Below are positions 26,840 through 35,882 of a stretch of DNA of 64,000 bases, one piece after another. A program made the position numbers and the translations under genes. Source of the DNA: Flavobacterium sp. N3904 (GTDB taxonomy: Bacteria; Bacteroidota; Bacteroidia; Flavobacteriales; Flavobacteriaceae); the NCBI RefSeq assembly GCF_025947305.1, contig NZ_CP110009.1, positions 1,711,001 through 1,775,000 on the forward strand. The letters run 5' to 3'. Under the pieces are notes generated by a model, which was not told the DNA's origin, searched no databases, and saw nothing but the letters and a program-made list of their open reading frames with translations. The stretch's first letter is position 1. The number at the start of each line of letters is the position of its first letter.

Positions 26840-27985
26840 ATGATTACAACAGCAAAACGTCTCGATATCATTGAAGAATACTACTTCTCCTCCAAGTTGA
26901 GAGAAGTGAGACAACTGGCCTCAGAAGGGAAACCGATTATCAATATGGGAATTGGAAGTCCGGATTTAAAACCATCACAAGCAGTTATTGACGCTGTGGT
27001 TTCGGCAATGCAAGACGAAAATGCTCATCAATATCAAAGTTACCAAGGATTGCCGGAACTTAGAAAAGGAATGGCAGATTTTTATCAAAACAACTACGGA
27101 GTTGTCTTAGATTCTAATGTGGAGATTTTACCTTTAATAGGTTCGAAAGAAGGGATTATGCATATTTCTATGGCTTTCCTGAATGAAGGAGATCACGTTT
27201 TGATTCCGAATCCAGGTTATCCGACTTATAGTTCAGTGACAAATTTGGTTGGAGCCGTGCCGGTTTATTATGATTTGAAAGAAGTGAATAATTGGGAACC
27301 TGATTTTGAAGCTTTAGAAAAACTGGATTTATCAAAAGTAAAAATCATGTGGATTGGTTATCCGCACATGCCTACAGGAGCAAGAGGAAGTTTGGAGTTG
27401 TTTGCAAAATTGGTGGCTTTTGCCAAAAAACACAGCATATTGTTAGTCAACGACAATCCGTATAGTTTTGTTTTGAATGATAAACCAATGAGTTTATTGC
27501 AGGTGGAAGTAGCCAAAGATGTGGCATTGGAATTGAACTCTTTGAGTAAAACGTTCAACATGGCAGGATGGAGAGTTGGAATGGTCTTGGGAAATGCAAC
27601 GCTTATTGACGCTGTTCTTAAAGTAAAAAGCAATATGGATAGCGGAATGTTTTACGGAATTCAAAAAGGGGCCGTTGAAGCTTTGAAAAGCGACCAATCT
27701 TGGTTTGACTCGATGAATGCCGTTTACACAAAGCGTCGTGTGTTGACAGAAAAATTGGCAGAGAAATTAGGATGCGAAGTGTACGCAGCAGGTGTTGGAC
27801 TATTTGTTTGGGCGAAATTACCTGACGGAATAACATCGGCAGAGGATTTTATCGATAAAATATTATACGAGAAATCTATTTTTATCACTCCAGGAACTAT
27901 TTTTGGAAGTAATGGAGAAGGTTACATTCGATTTGCACTTTGTGTAAAAGAAGAAAAAATACAAGAAGCAATTGATAGATTTTAG
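26840..27985 (+). CDS. PLP-dependent aminotransferase (class I, aromatic pathway)
   Basis: A 381-residue fold-type I aminotransferase. The PLP lysine is in LNSLSKTFNMAGWRVG, the substrate arginine near the C-terminus in GYIRFALCV, and NPGYPTYS and NDNPYSF are family motifs. Placed between pheA and tyrA, it probably forms phenylalanine and tyrosine from their keto acids, or an upstream amino transfer. Exact substrate is inferred from position only. The 81-bp gap before it holds a GGCTTAAAGCC-type repeat. Confidence 0.88.
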   Translation: MITTAKRLDIIEEYYFSSKLREVRQLASEGKPIINMGIGSPDLKPSQAVIDAVVSAMQDENAHQYQSYQGLPELRKGMADFYQNNYGVVLDSNVEILPLIGSKEGIMHISMAFLNEGDHVLIPNPGYPTYSSVTNLVGAVPVYYDLKEVNNWEPDFEALEKLDLSKVKIMWIGYPHMPTGARGSLELFAKLVAFAKKHSILLVNDNPYSFVLNDKPMSLLQVEVAKDVALELNSLSKTFNMAGWRVGMVLGNATLIDAVLKVKSNMDSGMFYGIQKGAVEALKSDQSWFDSMNAVYTKRRVLTEKLAEKLGCEVYAAGVGLFVWAKLPDGITSAEDFIDKILYEKSIFITPGTIFGSNGEGYIRFALCVKEEKIQEAIDRF

Positions 27986-28015
27986 ATAGAAATAAAATTG
28001 CTTAAAAAACGTGAT

Positions 28016-28095
28016 GCCCTAGCCCTGATAGCAGTGGAAATCCTTTTACTTTTTCTTTTAAAAGTAAAAGATTGAAACGGATAGCAGGATTGGCT
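28016..28095 (+). repeat. Flavobacterial palindromic intergenic element, copy c
   Basis: Reads GCCCTAGCCCTGATAGCAGT, GGAAATCC, the hairpin TTTTACTTTT/AAAAGTAAAA, GATTGAAACGGATAGCAGG, ATTGGCT. The best-preserved copy, sitting between the aminotransferase and tyrA inside the operon. Confidence 0.8.
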
Positions 28096-28110
28096 ACAAA
28101 AAAATAGAAC

Positions 28111-28962
28111 ATGAACATATACGTAATTGGAATTGGATTAATTGGAGGATCAATAGCATTAGACTCAAAAGCATTATATCCACACACCAAAATTTTTGGG
28201 ATAGATAGCAATGAAGACCACATCAAAGAGGCAATTGCTCTTGGTGTAGTTGATGAAGGAGCTGTTTTTGAAGATTTGGCTAAAGCTGATTTTGTAATTG
28301 TTTCCGTTCCTGTCGATGTAGCGATCACGCTTTTGCCAAAAGTATTGGATATTATTCCTGATACAACAATTGTTTTTGATGTTGGTTCAACCAAAACACC
28401 TATTTGCGAAGCGGTTGCCAATCATCCGAAAAGGAGAAATTTTATTGCTACGCATCCTATTGCGGGTACGGAATTTTCGGGACCATCGGCAGCAATAAGA
28501 GGATTGTTTGAAGGAAAGACAAATATTATTTGCGAAGTCGAGAAAACAGCTTTCAAATTGCAGGAAAAAGCATTATGGTTGTTTAATGCAGTGGGAATGA
28601 GAATTCGATATATGGATCCGAAATCGCATGATAAACACATTGCTTATGTGTCTCATTTGTCGCACATTAGTTCGTTTATGCTTGGTAAAACAGTAGTGAA
28701 TAAGGAGAAAGACGAACAGGATATTTTTGACATGGCAGGTTCCGGTTTTGAAAGCACCGTTCGTTTGGCCAAAAGTTCTCCGGCAATGTGGACACCTATT
28801 TTTAAACAAAACAAAAAGCATGTTGTAAAAACATTGGAAGAATATATTGCCAATTTATCCAAATTTAAGGAGTTATTGGAAAAAGATGATTATGATGCAA
28901 TTTATAACGAAATGCAAAGTGTCAATAAAATAAAAGAGATTTTAAACGGAATGAAGAAGTAG
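28111..28962 (+). CDS. tyrA: Prephenate dehydrogenase
   Basis: A 283-residue NAD(P)-dependent TyrA. The N-terminal nucleotide site is NIYVIGIGLIGGSIALD; the catalytic region includes THPIAGTEFSG and the helical domain has HDKHIAYVSHLSHISSF. It makes 4-hydroxyphenylpyruvate for tyrosine. No C-terminal ACT domain is present, so direct tyrosine feedback through ACT is not expected. Operon context: pheA, aminotransferase, tyrA, DAHP synthase. Confidence 0.94.
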   Translation: MNIYVIGIGLIGGSIALDSKALYPHTKIFGIDSNEDHIKEAIALGVVDEGAVFEDLAKADFVIVSVPVDVAITLLPKVLDIIPDTTIVFDVGSTKTPICEAVANHPKRRNFIATHPIAGTEFSGPSAAIRGLFEGKTNIICEVEKTAFKLQEKALWLFNAVGMRIRYMDPKSHDKHIAYVSHLSHISSFMLGKTVVNKEKDEQDIFDMAGSGFESTVRLAKSSPAMWTPIFKQNKKHVVKTLEEYIANLSKFKELLEKDDYDAIYNEMQSVNKIKEILNGMKK

Positions 28963-29112
28963 AGTAGGCAGTGTTCAGTTTGCTGTTAGAATTAAAATAA
29001 AATAAGAAGAATTAAAAATAAAAAGTAGTAAGTAATTAAAACAACAATCATCCATTCACGACTTCATCTTCGCCACGGCGAAAGGGTTGGGAGAGGAAAA
29101 AATTAAGAAAAG

Positions 29113-30195
29113 ATGGAAAACAAGAAAGAAATGAGAAATTGGTTGAACGAATTCAATTTGACTCACCCATTTGTAATTGCAGGACCTTGTAGTGCTGAAA
29201 CCGAAGAGCAAGTTTTGAAAATTGCTCATGAATTGAAAGATTCAGATGTAAGTGTTTTTAGAGCAGGAATTTGGAAACCAAGAACGCGTCCAGGAGGATT
29301 TGAAGGTGTTGGAGAAATTGGATTGAAATGGTTGAAAAAAGCCAAAGCAGAAACAGGTTTGCTTATGGGAACTGAGGTAGCTACTGCTGCACACTGTAAA
29401 TTGGCTTTGGAAAATGATATTGATGTTTTATGGGTTGGAGCTCGTACAACTGCAAATCCGTTTGCGGTTCAGGAAATTGCCGATACATTAAAAGGAACAG
29501 ATAAAATAGTTTTGATTAAAAACCCAGTAAATCCAGATATGGCTTTGTGGTTGGGTGGTGTAGAACGTTTGTATGCTGCCGGAATCAAAAACTTAGGAGT
29601 TATTCACAGAGGTTTTTCTACGTATGAAAAAACAAAATACAGAAACATTCCGGAATGGCAAATTGCAATCGAATTGCAAAACAAATTTCCCGATTTGCCT
29701 TTGATTATTGATCCTTCACATATTACAGGAAACCGTGATATGATCCTTGAAGTAACTCAAGAAGCATTGGATTTAAATTATGATGGTATGATTATCGAAA
29801 CACATAATGATCCGGACAATGCTTGGAGCGATGCCGCCCAACAAGTAACTCCAGACGCTTTGAAACAAATTTTCAAAGATTTGAAAGTAAGAAAAGTGAG
29901 TGGTGATACCGATGATTTTACTAATAAAATGACCAAATTAAGAGCAAATATCGATGTTCTTGATGCTAATCTATTAGACTTACTAGGAAAAAGAATGAAA
30001 GTAGCTGACGAAATTGGTCAAGTGAAAAAAGACAATAATGTGGCTATTCTTCAAAACAACCGTTGGAACGAAATTCAGGAAAAAATGGTTGCCGAAGGTG
30101 CCAAAAAAGGACTGACAGAAGAATTTATCGTTAGATTATTCAAGGACATTCACCAAGAAAGTATCGGTCATCAAGAAAAAGTCTTGAATTCGTAA
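29113..30195 (+). CDS. Bifunctional DAHP synthase / chorismate mutase (type II, AroQ)
   Basis: A 360-residue fusion. Residues about 15-262 are a type I-beta DAHP synthase with AGPCSAE, KPRTRPGGFEGVGEIGL, the metal/phosphate region IKNPVNPDMALWLGG and DPSHITGNRD. Residues about 268-355 are an all-helical chorismate mutase (MTKLRANIDVLDANLLDLLGKRMKVADEIGQVKK). The first step of the pathway and the branch step to prephenate are thus one polypeptide, which can allow allosteric control through the mutase domain. Last gene of the attenuated operon. Confidence 0.95.
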   Translation: MENKKEMRNWLNEFNLTHPFVIAGPCSAETEEQVLKIAHELKDSDVSVFRAGIWKPRTRPGGFEGVGEIGLKWLKKAKAETGLLMGTEVATAAHCKLALENDIDVLWVGARTTANPFAVQEIADTLKGTDKIVLIKNPVNPDMALWLGGVERLYAAGIKNLGVIHRGFSTYEKTKYRNIPEWQIAIELQNKFPDLPLIIDPSHITGNRDMILEVTQEALDLNYDGMIIETHNDPDNAWSDAAQQVTPDALKQIFKDLKVRKVSGDTDDFTNKMTKLRANIDVLDANLLDLLGKRMKVADEIGQVKKDNNVAILQNNRWNEIQEKMVAEGAKKGLTEEFIVRLFKDIHQESIGHQEKVLNS

Positions 30196-30205
30196 AAAGA
30201 TTTTA

Positions 30206-30336
30206 GATTGAAGACTAACGATTTTTGACTTCAGATTTCGTGAGTAGAAAAATTTAGATTTCAATAAATCCCAAAGCTCAGGTTTTGGGATTTTTTGTTT
30301 ATTTTGAAAGTCTTTCAAAATCGTTAGTCTACAATC
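30206..30336. repeat. Long inverted repeat enclosing the operon terminator
   Basis: GATTGAAGACTAACGATTTT (30206-30225) is the reverse complement of 30317-30336 with a single mismatch. The terminator 30267-30296 lies in the loop, making a nested structure of about 130 nt. Confidence 0.7.
30267..30296 (+). terminator. Terminator of the aromatic amino-acid operon
   Basis: AAATCCCAAA pairs with TTTTGGGATTT around GCTCAGG, followed by a T-run to 30296. Confidence 0.8.
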
Positions 30337-30346
30337 ATAAATGATT

Positions 30347-30354
30347 TATCTTTG
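30347..30354 (+). promoter_or_regulatory. Candidate -7 element for rsgA
   Basis: TATCTTTG matches TAnnTTTG, 54 bp before the rsgA ATG. No good TTG is seen at -33. The same octamer precedes queE (56330). Confidence 0.5.
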
Positions 30355-30407
30355 CAAAGTCTTAGATTTTAAATCAGAAATCTAAAATCAGAAATCTAAA
30401 ATTAATA

Positions 30408-31385
30408 ATGACAGGACTCGTTTACAAATCTACAGGAAGTTGGTACACTGTAAAATCCGAACAAGGCGATTTTATAGAATGCCGTATGAAAGGGAAATTT
30501 CGCATCAAAGGAATTAAAAGCACCAATCCAATTGCGGTGGGCGATATAGTAGATTATGAACTCGAAGAATCATCAGATACTGTTACAGGAACCATTCATA
30601 AAATTCACGACAGAAAGAATTATATTGTGCGAAAGTCGGTTAATTTGTCGCATCAAATGCACATTATTGCTTCAAATATTGACCGTGTTTTTTTGCTGGT
30701 AACGATTAATAATCCTCCTACTACTTTCAATTTTATAGATCGTTTTTTGGTTACGGCCGAAGCCTATGGTATAGAAGCTATTCTGGTTTTTAATAAAATA
30801 GATACTTTAGACGATGTTACATTAGACGAACAATTGTTCATGCAACATGTCTATCAAGAAATTGGATATAAATGTTTGAGAGTTTCGGCTGCGGAAATGA
30901 AAGGAGTTGAAGTTTTGCAGGAAATGATGAAAGGCAAAGTAAGTATGTTTTCAGGACATTCCGGTGTTGGTAAATCAACATTGGTCAATGCAATGGAACC
31001 TTCTTTGCATCTTAAAACAAAAACCATATCCGAAGCTAGTAAGCAAGGACAACATACAACTACTTTTGCAGAGATGTATGATTTGTCTTTTGGAGCCAAA
31101 ATTATAGATACTCCCGGAATTAAGGGATTTGGTATGGTCGATATGGATCCAGCTGAAATAAGCGGTTATTTTCCGGAATTTTTCAAATTGAAAGACCAAT
31201 GTAAATTCAACAATTGTTTGCATAAAGAGGAACCACATTGTGCGATAAAAGCGGCACTGGAAAAAGATGAAATTGCTTGGTCTCGTTACAATAGCTATTT
31301 AAAAATATTGGAAGGTGATGATGAAAATTACCGTACAGATGTTTATAACGAAGATCGAATTATTAGTGATAAGTCTAGGGAGTAG
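30408..31385 (+). CDS. rsgA: Ribosome small-subunit-dependent GTPase A
   Basis: A 325-residue circularly permuted GTPase for late 30S maturation. An N-terminal OB domain is followed by G4 FNKIDTL, then G1 GHSGVGKSTLVN and G3 DTPGIKGFG, the permuted order typical of RsgA. A C-terminal zinc finger is read from FKLKDQCKFNNCLHKEEPHCAI. Start ATG 30408 after an ATCTAAAATC-type microrepeat. Transcribed with dtd 47 bp later. Confidence 0.96.
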   Translation: MTGLVYKSTGSWYTVKSEQGDFIECRMKGKFRIKGIKSTNPIAVGDIVDYELEESSDTVTGTIHKIHDRKNYIVRKSVNLSHQMHIIASNIDRVFLLVTINNPPTTFNFIDRFLVTAEAYGIEAILVFNKIDTLDDVTLDEQLFMQHVYQEIGYKCLRVSAAEMKGVEVLQEMMKGKVSMFSGHSGVGKSTLVNAMEPSLHLKTKTISEASKQGQHTTTFAEMYDLSFGAKIIDTPGIKGFGMVDMDPAEISGYFPEFFKLKDQCKFNNCLHKEEPHCAIKAALEKDEIAWSRYNSYLKILEGDDENYRTDVYNEDRIISDKSRE

Positions 31386-31432
31386 CCAAATGTTAAACAG
31401 CTTTCGATTTTCAAAAAGTTAAAATATAAATA

Positions 31433-31885
31433 ATGAAAGTAGTTTTGCAACGTGTTTCTTCAGCTTCTGTAACCATCGATTCTAAAATTGTGGCCAATAT
31501 TCAAAAAGGATTATTGGTTTTAGTGGGGATTGAAGACAGCGACTCCCAAGAAGATATTGATTGGTTGGTGGGAAAAATTGCCAAAATCCGTATTTTTGAT
31601 GATGAGAATCATGTCATGAATCTATCTGTTCAGGATGTTGATGGCGACATTATTGTGGTGAGTCAATTTACATTACATGCCTCTACCAAAAAGGGAAATC
31701 GTCCTTCGTATATAAAAGCTTCAAAACCAGAAATCGCCATTCCGTTATATGAAAATTTTGTAAAGCAAATCGAAAATGAACTTGGCAAAAAAGTACAAAC
31801 CGGAATTTTTGGCGCCGATATGAAAGTAATGTTGATTAACGATGGTCCCGTTACCATACAAATAGACAGTAAAAATAAAGAATAA
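31433..31885 (+). CDS. dtd: D-aminoacyl-tRNA deacylase
   Basis: A 150-residue DTD that hydrolyses D-amino acids or glycine from mischarged tRNAs. The active-site motifs SQFTLHA (residues about 77-83) and NDGPVTI (near 138) are intact, and the N-terminus MKVVLQRVSSASV is typical. Likely in one transcript with rsgA. Confidence 0.96.
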   Translation: MKVVLQRVSSASVTIDSKIVANIQKGLLVLVGIEDSDSQEDIDWLVGKIAKIRIFDDENHVMNLSVQDVDGDIIVVSQFTLHASTKKGNRPSYIKASKPEIAIPLYENFVKQIENELGKKVQTGIFGADMKVMLINDGPVTIQIDSKNKE

Positions 31886-31939
31886 AATTAGGTTTTATTT
31901 AAACGAAATTTTCTTATATTTCGGAGCTAAATCTTTTTT

Positions 31940-33856
31940 ATGACCTACAAGTTTGCTTCCGCGATTTCTATTGTTTTTTTATTTACTACCACATTTCTTT
32001 TTGCTCAAAAAAGTGATTTCAGTTCCCTAACCATTTCCGATAGTCTCAAAGAAAATGCCAATGCAATTGTTCGTTTGAACCAAATTGATATTGTTATCGC
32101 TTCTCAGCGCAGTATGAATATCAAAACCAAAAGAGTAGTTACCGTTCTTAATGAAAATGGATTTGATGCCACAGAAGCTTATGAAAATTATGATAAATCA
32201 AGACCTGTAAAGAGTATATTGGCAACAGTTTACGATGCTTTTGGGAAAGAAATAAAAAAAATAAAGAGAAGTGATTTTAGAGATGTGAGTGCAGTAAGTG
32301 GTAGTACATTATTCTCTGAAAGCCGCTATATTTATTTAGATTACACTCCAATTCAATATCCATTTACAATTGTTTTTGAAAGTGAAACAGAAACTTCCAA
32401 TACGGCTTTTATTCCGCAATGGATTCCTTTAAATGATTATGCTGTAAGTGTTGAAAAAAGCATACTTACCATAAGTTTTCCTTCAGATCTTGGTTTTAAA
32501 TATAAAGAATTCAATTTTTCGAATTTTAATATAAAAAAAACGGTAGATACATCAACAAAGCTTTCTTACGTGGCTCTAAAAATGTTAGCTCAAAAAGAAG
32601 AAACATCAAGTCCTTCAATTAACTATCTATTTCCAAAAGTGATGATGGGATTAGAATCATTTCATTTGGAAGGTGTAGATGGAAACGCTAAAACATGGAA
32701 TGAGTTTGGGAAATGGTACAGCGAAAAGATTCTGACCGGGACAACAGATTTGCCCGAAGAAACAAAAGCCAAAATGAAATCGCTTGTGGGAGCAGAAACA
32801 GATCCCATTAAAAAAGCGCAAATTATTTATAAATATGTTCAGGAAAAATCCAGATACGTTAACATAAGTATTGGTATTGGGGGTTGGAAACCAATGCTGG
32901 CAGTTGATGTTGATCGTTTGGGATATGGAGATTGCAAGGCTTTGAGTAATTATACAAAAGCGCTTCTAAGTGCAGTAGACGTTCCTTCCTATAATGTGGT
33001 ATTATATGGCAATCCAAGAAAGCGTGATATTGAAACCGATTTTGTGTCTATGCAGGGAAATCATATGATTTTGGCAATACTCAATAAAGATAAATATGTG
33101 TTTTTGGAATGTACCAGTCAAGTAGATCCATTTGGTTATCAGGGAACTTTTACCGACGACAGAAATGTTTTAATAATGAAACCTGAAGGAGGGGAGATTG
33201 TCAGAACAAAAATATATGACGATAAAGGGAATACTCAAATCAGTAAAGGGTCTTATACAATTGCAGAAAATGGAGATTTGTCGGGAAAAATTGGAATCGT
33301 TTCTGAGGGTTCCCAATACAATCAAAAATTTCATAATGATAAATTTTCTGCAAAAGAAATAGAAGAATTTTATAAAGAGTATTGGGGAACAATCAACAAC
33401 CTGAAAATTAATAAAATCACTTTCAAAAACGATCCTGATAAAATAAGTTTTGCCGAAATTGCAGAGATAAGTGCTGCAAATTATGGTAATCTATCGGTCA
33501 ATAAAATGATGTTTGCCGTAAATGCTTACAATCAAAATACGCAAATCATAAAAAGAATTCGGAACAGGAAAAATCCTTTTGAAGTACAACGAGGATTTGT
33601 AGATAATGATGAAATAGAGATTGCGTTTCCAGCCAATTTTTCAATTGAATTTCTTCCGACAAATGTGGAAATTAATACCAAATTCGGAGAATATAAAACT
33701 GAGATTGTAAAAAAAGACAATCACAATATAATTTATAAAAGAAACTTTTTTATTAAAAAAGGATTGTATACCAATAAAGAATACGATGAATATCGCCTTT
33801 TTATGGAACAAGTTTCCAGAAATGACAATGCCAAAATAATTTTAACCAAATCTTAA
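31940..33856 (+). CDS. Exported DUF3857 / transglutaminase-like protein, catalytic residues present
   Basis: A 638-residue protein with a signal peptide (MTYKFASAISIVFLFTTTFLFAQ). A DUF3857 beta-sandwich occupies about residues 50-230, followed by a transglutaminase-like domain with Cys in LGYGDCKALSNYTKALL, His in GNHMILAIL and an acidic residue in LECTSQ, so the Cys-His pair is intact. A C-terminal DUF3858-like beta region follows. Function is unknown; periplasmic or outer-surface location is inferred. It is the first of four related genes; the next three have lost both residues. Confidence 0.85.
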   Translation: MTYKFASAISIVFLFTTTFLFAQKSDFSSLTISDSLKENANAIVRLNQIDIVIASQRSMNIKTKRVVTVLNENGFDATEAYENYDKSRPVKSILATVYDAFGKEIKKIKRSDFRDVSAVSGSTLFSESRYIYLDYTPIQYPFTIVFESETETSNTAFIPQWIPLNDYAVSVEKSILTISFPSDLGFKYKEFNFSNFNIKKTVDTSTKLSYVALKMLAQKEETSSPSINYLFPKVMMGLESFHLEGVDGNAKTWNEFGKWYSEKILTGTTDLPEETKAKMKSLVGAETDPIKKAQIIYKYVQEKSRYVNISIGIGGWKPMLAVDVDRLGYGDCKALSNYTKALLSAVDVPSYNVVLYGNPRKRDIETDFVSMQGNHMILAILNKDKYVFLECTSQVDPFGYQGTFTDDRNVLIMKPEGGEIVRTKIYDDKGNTQISKGSYTIAENGDLSGKIGIVSEGSQYNQKFHNDKFSAKEIEEFYKEYWGTINNLKINKITFKNDPDKISFAEIAEISAANYGNLSVNKMMFAVNAYNQNTQIIKRIRNRKNPFEVQRGFVDNDEIEIAFPANFSIEFLPTNVEINTKFGEYKTEIVKKDNHNIIYKRNFFIKKGLYTNKEYDEYRLFMEQVSRNDNAKIILTKS

Positions 33857-33863
33857 TTTCAAA

Positions 33864-35879
33864 ATGAAATCCAAACACCAAGCCCTTTTTTTATTTTTAA
33901 TCCTATTTTGTTTCTATGCAAACGCTCAAGAATTTAAATTAGGAAAAGTCTCCATTGCCGAATTAGAGCAAAAAGTGCATCCCAAAGATACTGCAGCTGT
34001 AGCGGCAATATTATTTAAAAAGGGTGAAACAAAATTTGAGTATTCTCAAAATGATGGTTTTGTGATGTATACAGATGTTAAAATGCGTATTAAAATTTAT
34101 AAAAAAGAAGGATACGAATGGGCAAACAATGAAGTTGAATATTATGTTGGAAGTAATGAATTAAAAGAAAGTGTTACTTTTTCTAATGCAATAACTTATA
34201 ATTTAGTTGGCGGGAAAATTGAAAAAACTAAATTGAAAAGTGATGGTGAATTTGATGAGAAAGTTAACAAATATTGGAATAGGAGTAAAATAACGATGCC
34301 AAACGTAAAAGTAGGATCAATAATTGAATATGAATACACTTTGAAAACACCACGATATGGAACTATAAATAAATGGGATTTCCAAACAAGTATTCCAGTA
34401 GATTTTGTAGAGTATAAAACGTATATTCCAGAATTTTTTGTATATAACCCCAATCAAAAAGGATATATTTTTCCTAAAGTGAATACAGATAAAAAAGAAA
34501 AATCGATACTATTGGTAAGTAAAGAAGCTCCACATACAAATGTTGGAGGTTACGTGACAACTTCTGAAACAGTAAATTACGAAGAAATAATAACGACTTT
34601 TATTGCCGAAAATTTACTGGCGATGAAAGAAGAGGTTTTTGTTAATAATATCGAAAATTATACTTCAAGTGTTACACATGAATTAATGATGACCAAGTTT
34701 CCTAATTCATTTCCAAAAGCGTATTCCACTGACTGGAATACAGTGGTAAAAACTATTTATGACAATGATGATTTTGGATCGGAACTCAATAAAACAGGTT
34801 ATTTTGAAAACGATTTGAAAGCAGTTGTTGCAGGTTTAACAAAACAAGACGAAATCATTTTAGCCGTTTTAAATTATGTAAAATCTTCTGTAAAATGGAA
34901 TGACTACTACGGTTATTTTTGCAATGATGGAGTGAAACAGGCCTATAAAAACAAAACTGGAAATGTGGCCGAAATAAACTTAATGCTTACAGCTATGCTT
35001 CGTAATGCAGGATTAGATGCAAATCCTGTTTTAGTGAGTACAAGATCAAACGGAATAGCTCTTTTTCCTAATAGAACTGCTTTCAATTATGTTGTTGCTG
35101 CAGTAGAAACATCGGGTGGATTGATTTTATTAGATGCTACCGATAAGTTTTCTACACCAAATATTTTGCCGTTTAGAGATTTGAACTGGATAGGTAGATT
35201 AATTAGAAAAGATGGGACATCAGAGCAAGTTGATTTAATGCCAAATAAAGCTTCAAATGACTATATAACTATGAATTATTCTATTGCTGAAAATGGTCAA
35301 ATTTCGGGGAAATTGAGAAGACAAAGAACAGATCACAATGCAAAGAATTTTAGGGAGAAAATTATAGGATTAAAACAAGATGATTATCTTGAGAAGTTGG
35401 AAAATGAAAATGACAAAATAGATATCATAGATTATTCCAGAGCAAATGAGCATGATCTGAAAATGCCAGTTATGGAAACATTTTCTTTTTCTGGTTCGAA
35501 TATGTGTGAAGTTATTGGAGGCAAAATTTATGTAAACCCAATGTTATTCTTTACAATTTCACAAAGTCCTTTCAAACAAGAAGTTAGAGAATATCCAGTA
35601 GACTTTGGATATGCTTTTGAAGACAAATACATTATTAACATTCAAATTCCTCCAGGATATGTAGTAGAAACTCTTCCTGAAAAAGTATTTTTTACTATGG
35701 AAGATAATTTAGGCAGTTTTAAATATATGGCTAATATAGTTGAAAACAGCATTCAATTGTCAGTTTCGCACCAAATAAACACGCCAATAGTTTCTTCAGA
35801 GTATTATGCGATGCTTAAAGAATATTACCAAATTATGATTGCCAAAGAGACCGAAAAAATTGTTTTAAAAAAAGTATAA
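33864..35879 (+). CDS. Exported DUF3857 protein with degenerate transglutaminase domain, paralogue 1
   Basis: A 671-residue exported protein (signal MKSKHQALFLFLILFCFYANAQ). After cleavage comes EFKLGKVSIAELEQKVHPKD, shared with the two next genes. In the transglutaminase-like part the catalytic Cys position reads TGNVAEINLML and the His position reads FNYVVAAVE, so both are replaced (by Val and Tyr). The aspartate-type segment LLDAT is kept. It starts seven bp after the previous stop and is four bp from the next gene. Likely a binding or structural protein rather than an enzyme. Confidence 0.85.
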   Translation: MKSKHQALFLFLILFCFYANAQEFKLGKVSIAELEQKVHPKDTAAVAAILFKKGETKFEYSQNDGFVMYTDVKMRIKIYKKEGYEWANNEVEYYVGSNELKESVTFSNAITYNLVGGKIEKTKLKSDGEFDEKVNKYWNRSKITMPNVKVGSIIEYEYTLKTPRYGTINKWDFQTSIPVDFVEYKTYIPEFFVYNPNQKGYIFPKVNTDKKEKSILLVSKEAPHTNVGGYVTTSETVNYEEIITTFIAENLLAMKEEVFVNNIENYTSSVTHELMMTKFPNSFPKAYSTDWNTVVKTIYDNDDFGSELNKTGYFENDLKAVVAGLTKQDEIILAVLNYVKSSVKWNDYYGYFCNDGVKQAYKNKTGNVAEINLMLTAMLRNAGLDANPVLVSTRSNGIALFPNRTAFNYVVAAVETSGGLILLDATDKFSTPNILPFRDLNWIGRLIRKDGTSEQVDLMPNKASNDYITMNYSIAENGQISGKLRRQRTDHNAKNFREKIIGLKQDDYLEKLENENDKIDIIDYSRANEHDLKMPVMETFSFSGSNMCEVIGGKIYVNPMLFFTISQSPFKQEVREYPVDFGYAFEDKYIINIQIPPGYVVETLPEKVFFTMEDNLGSFKYMANIVENSIQLSVSHQINTPIVSSEYYAMLKEYYQIMIAKETEKIVLKKV

Positions 35880-35882
35880 TTA

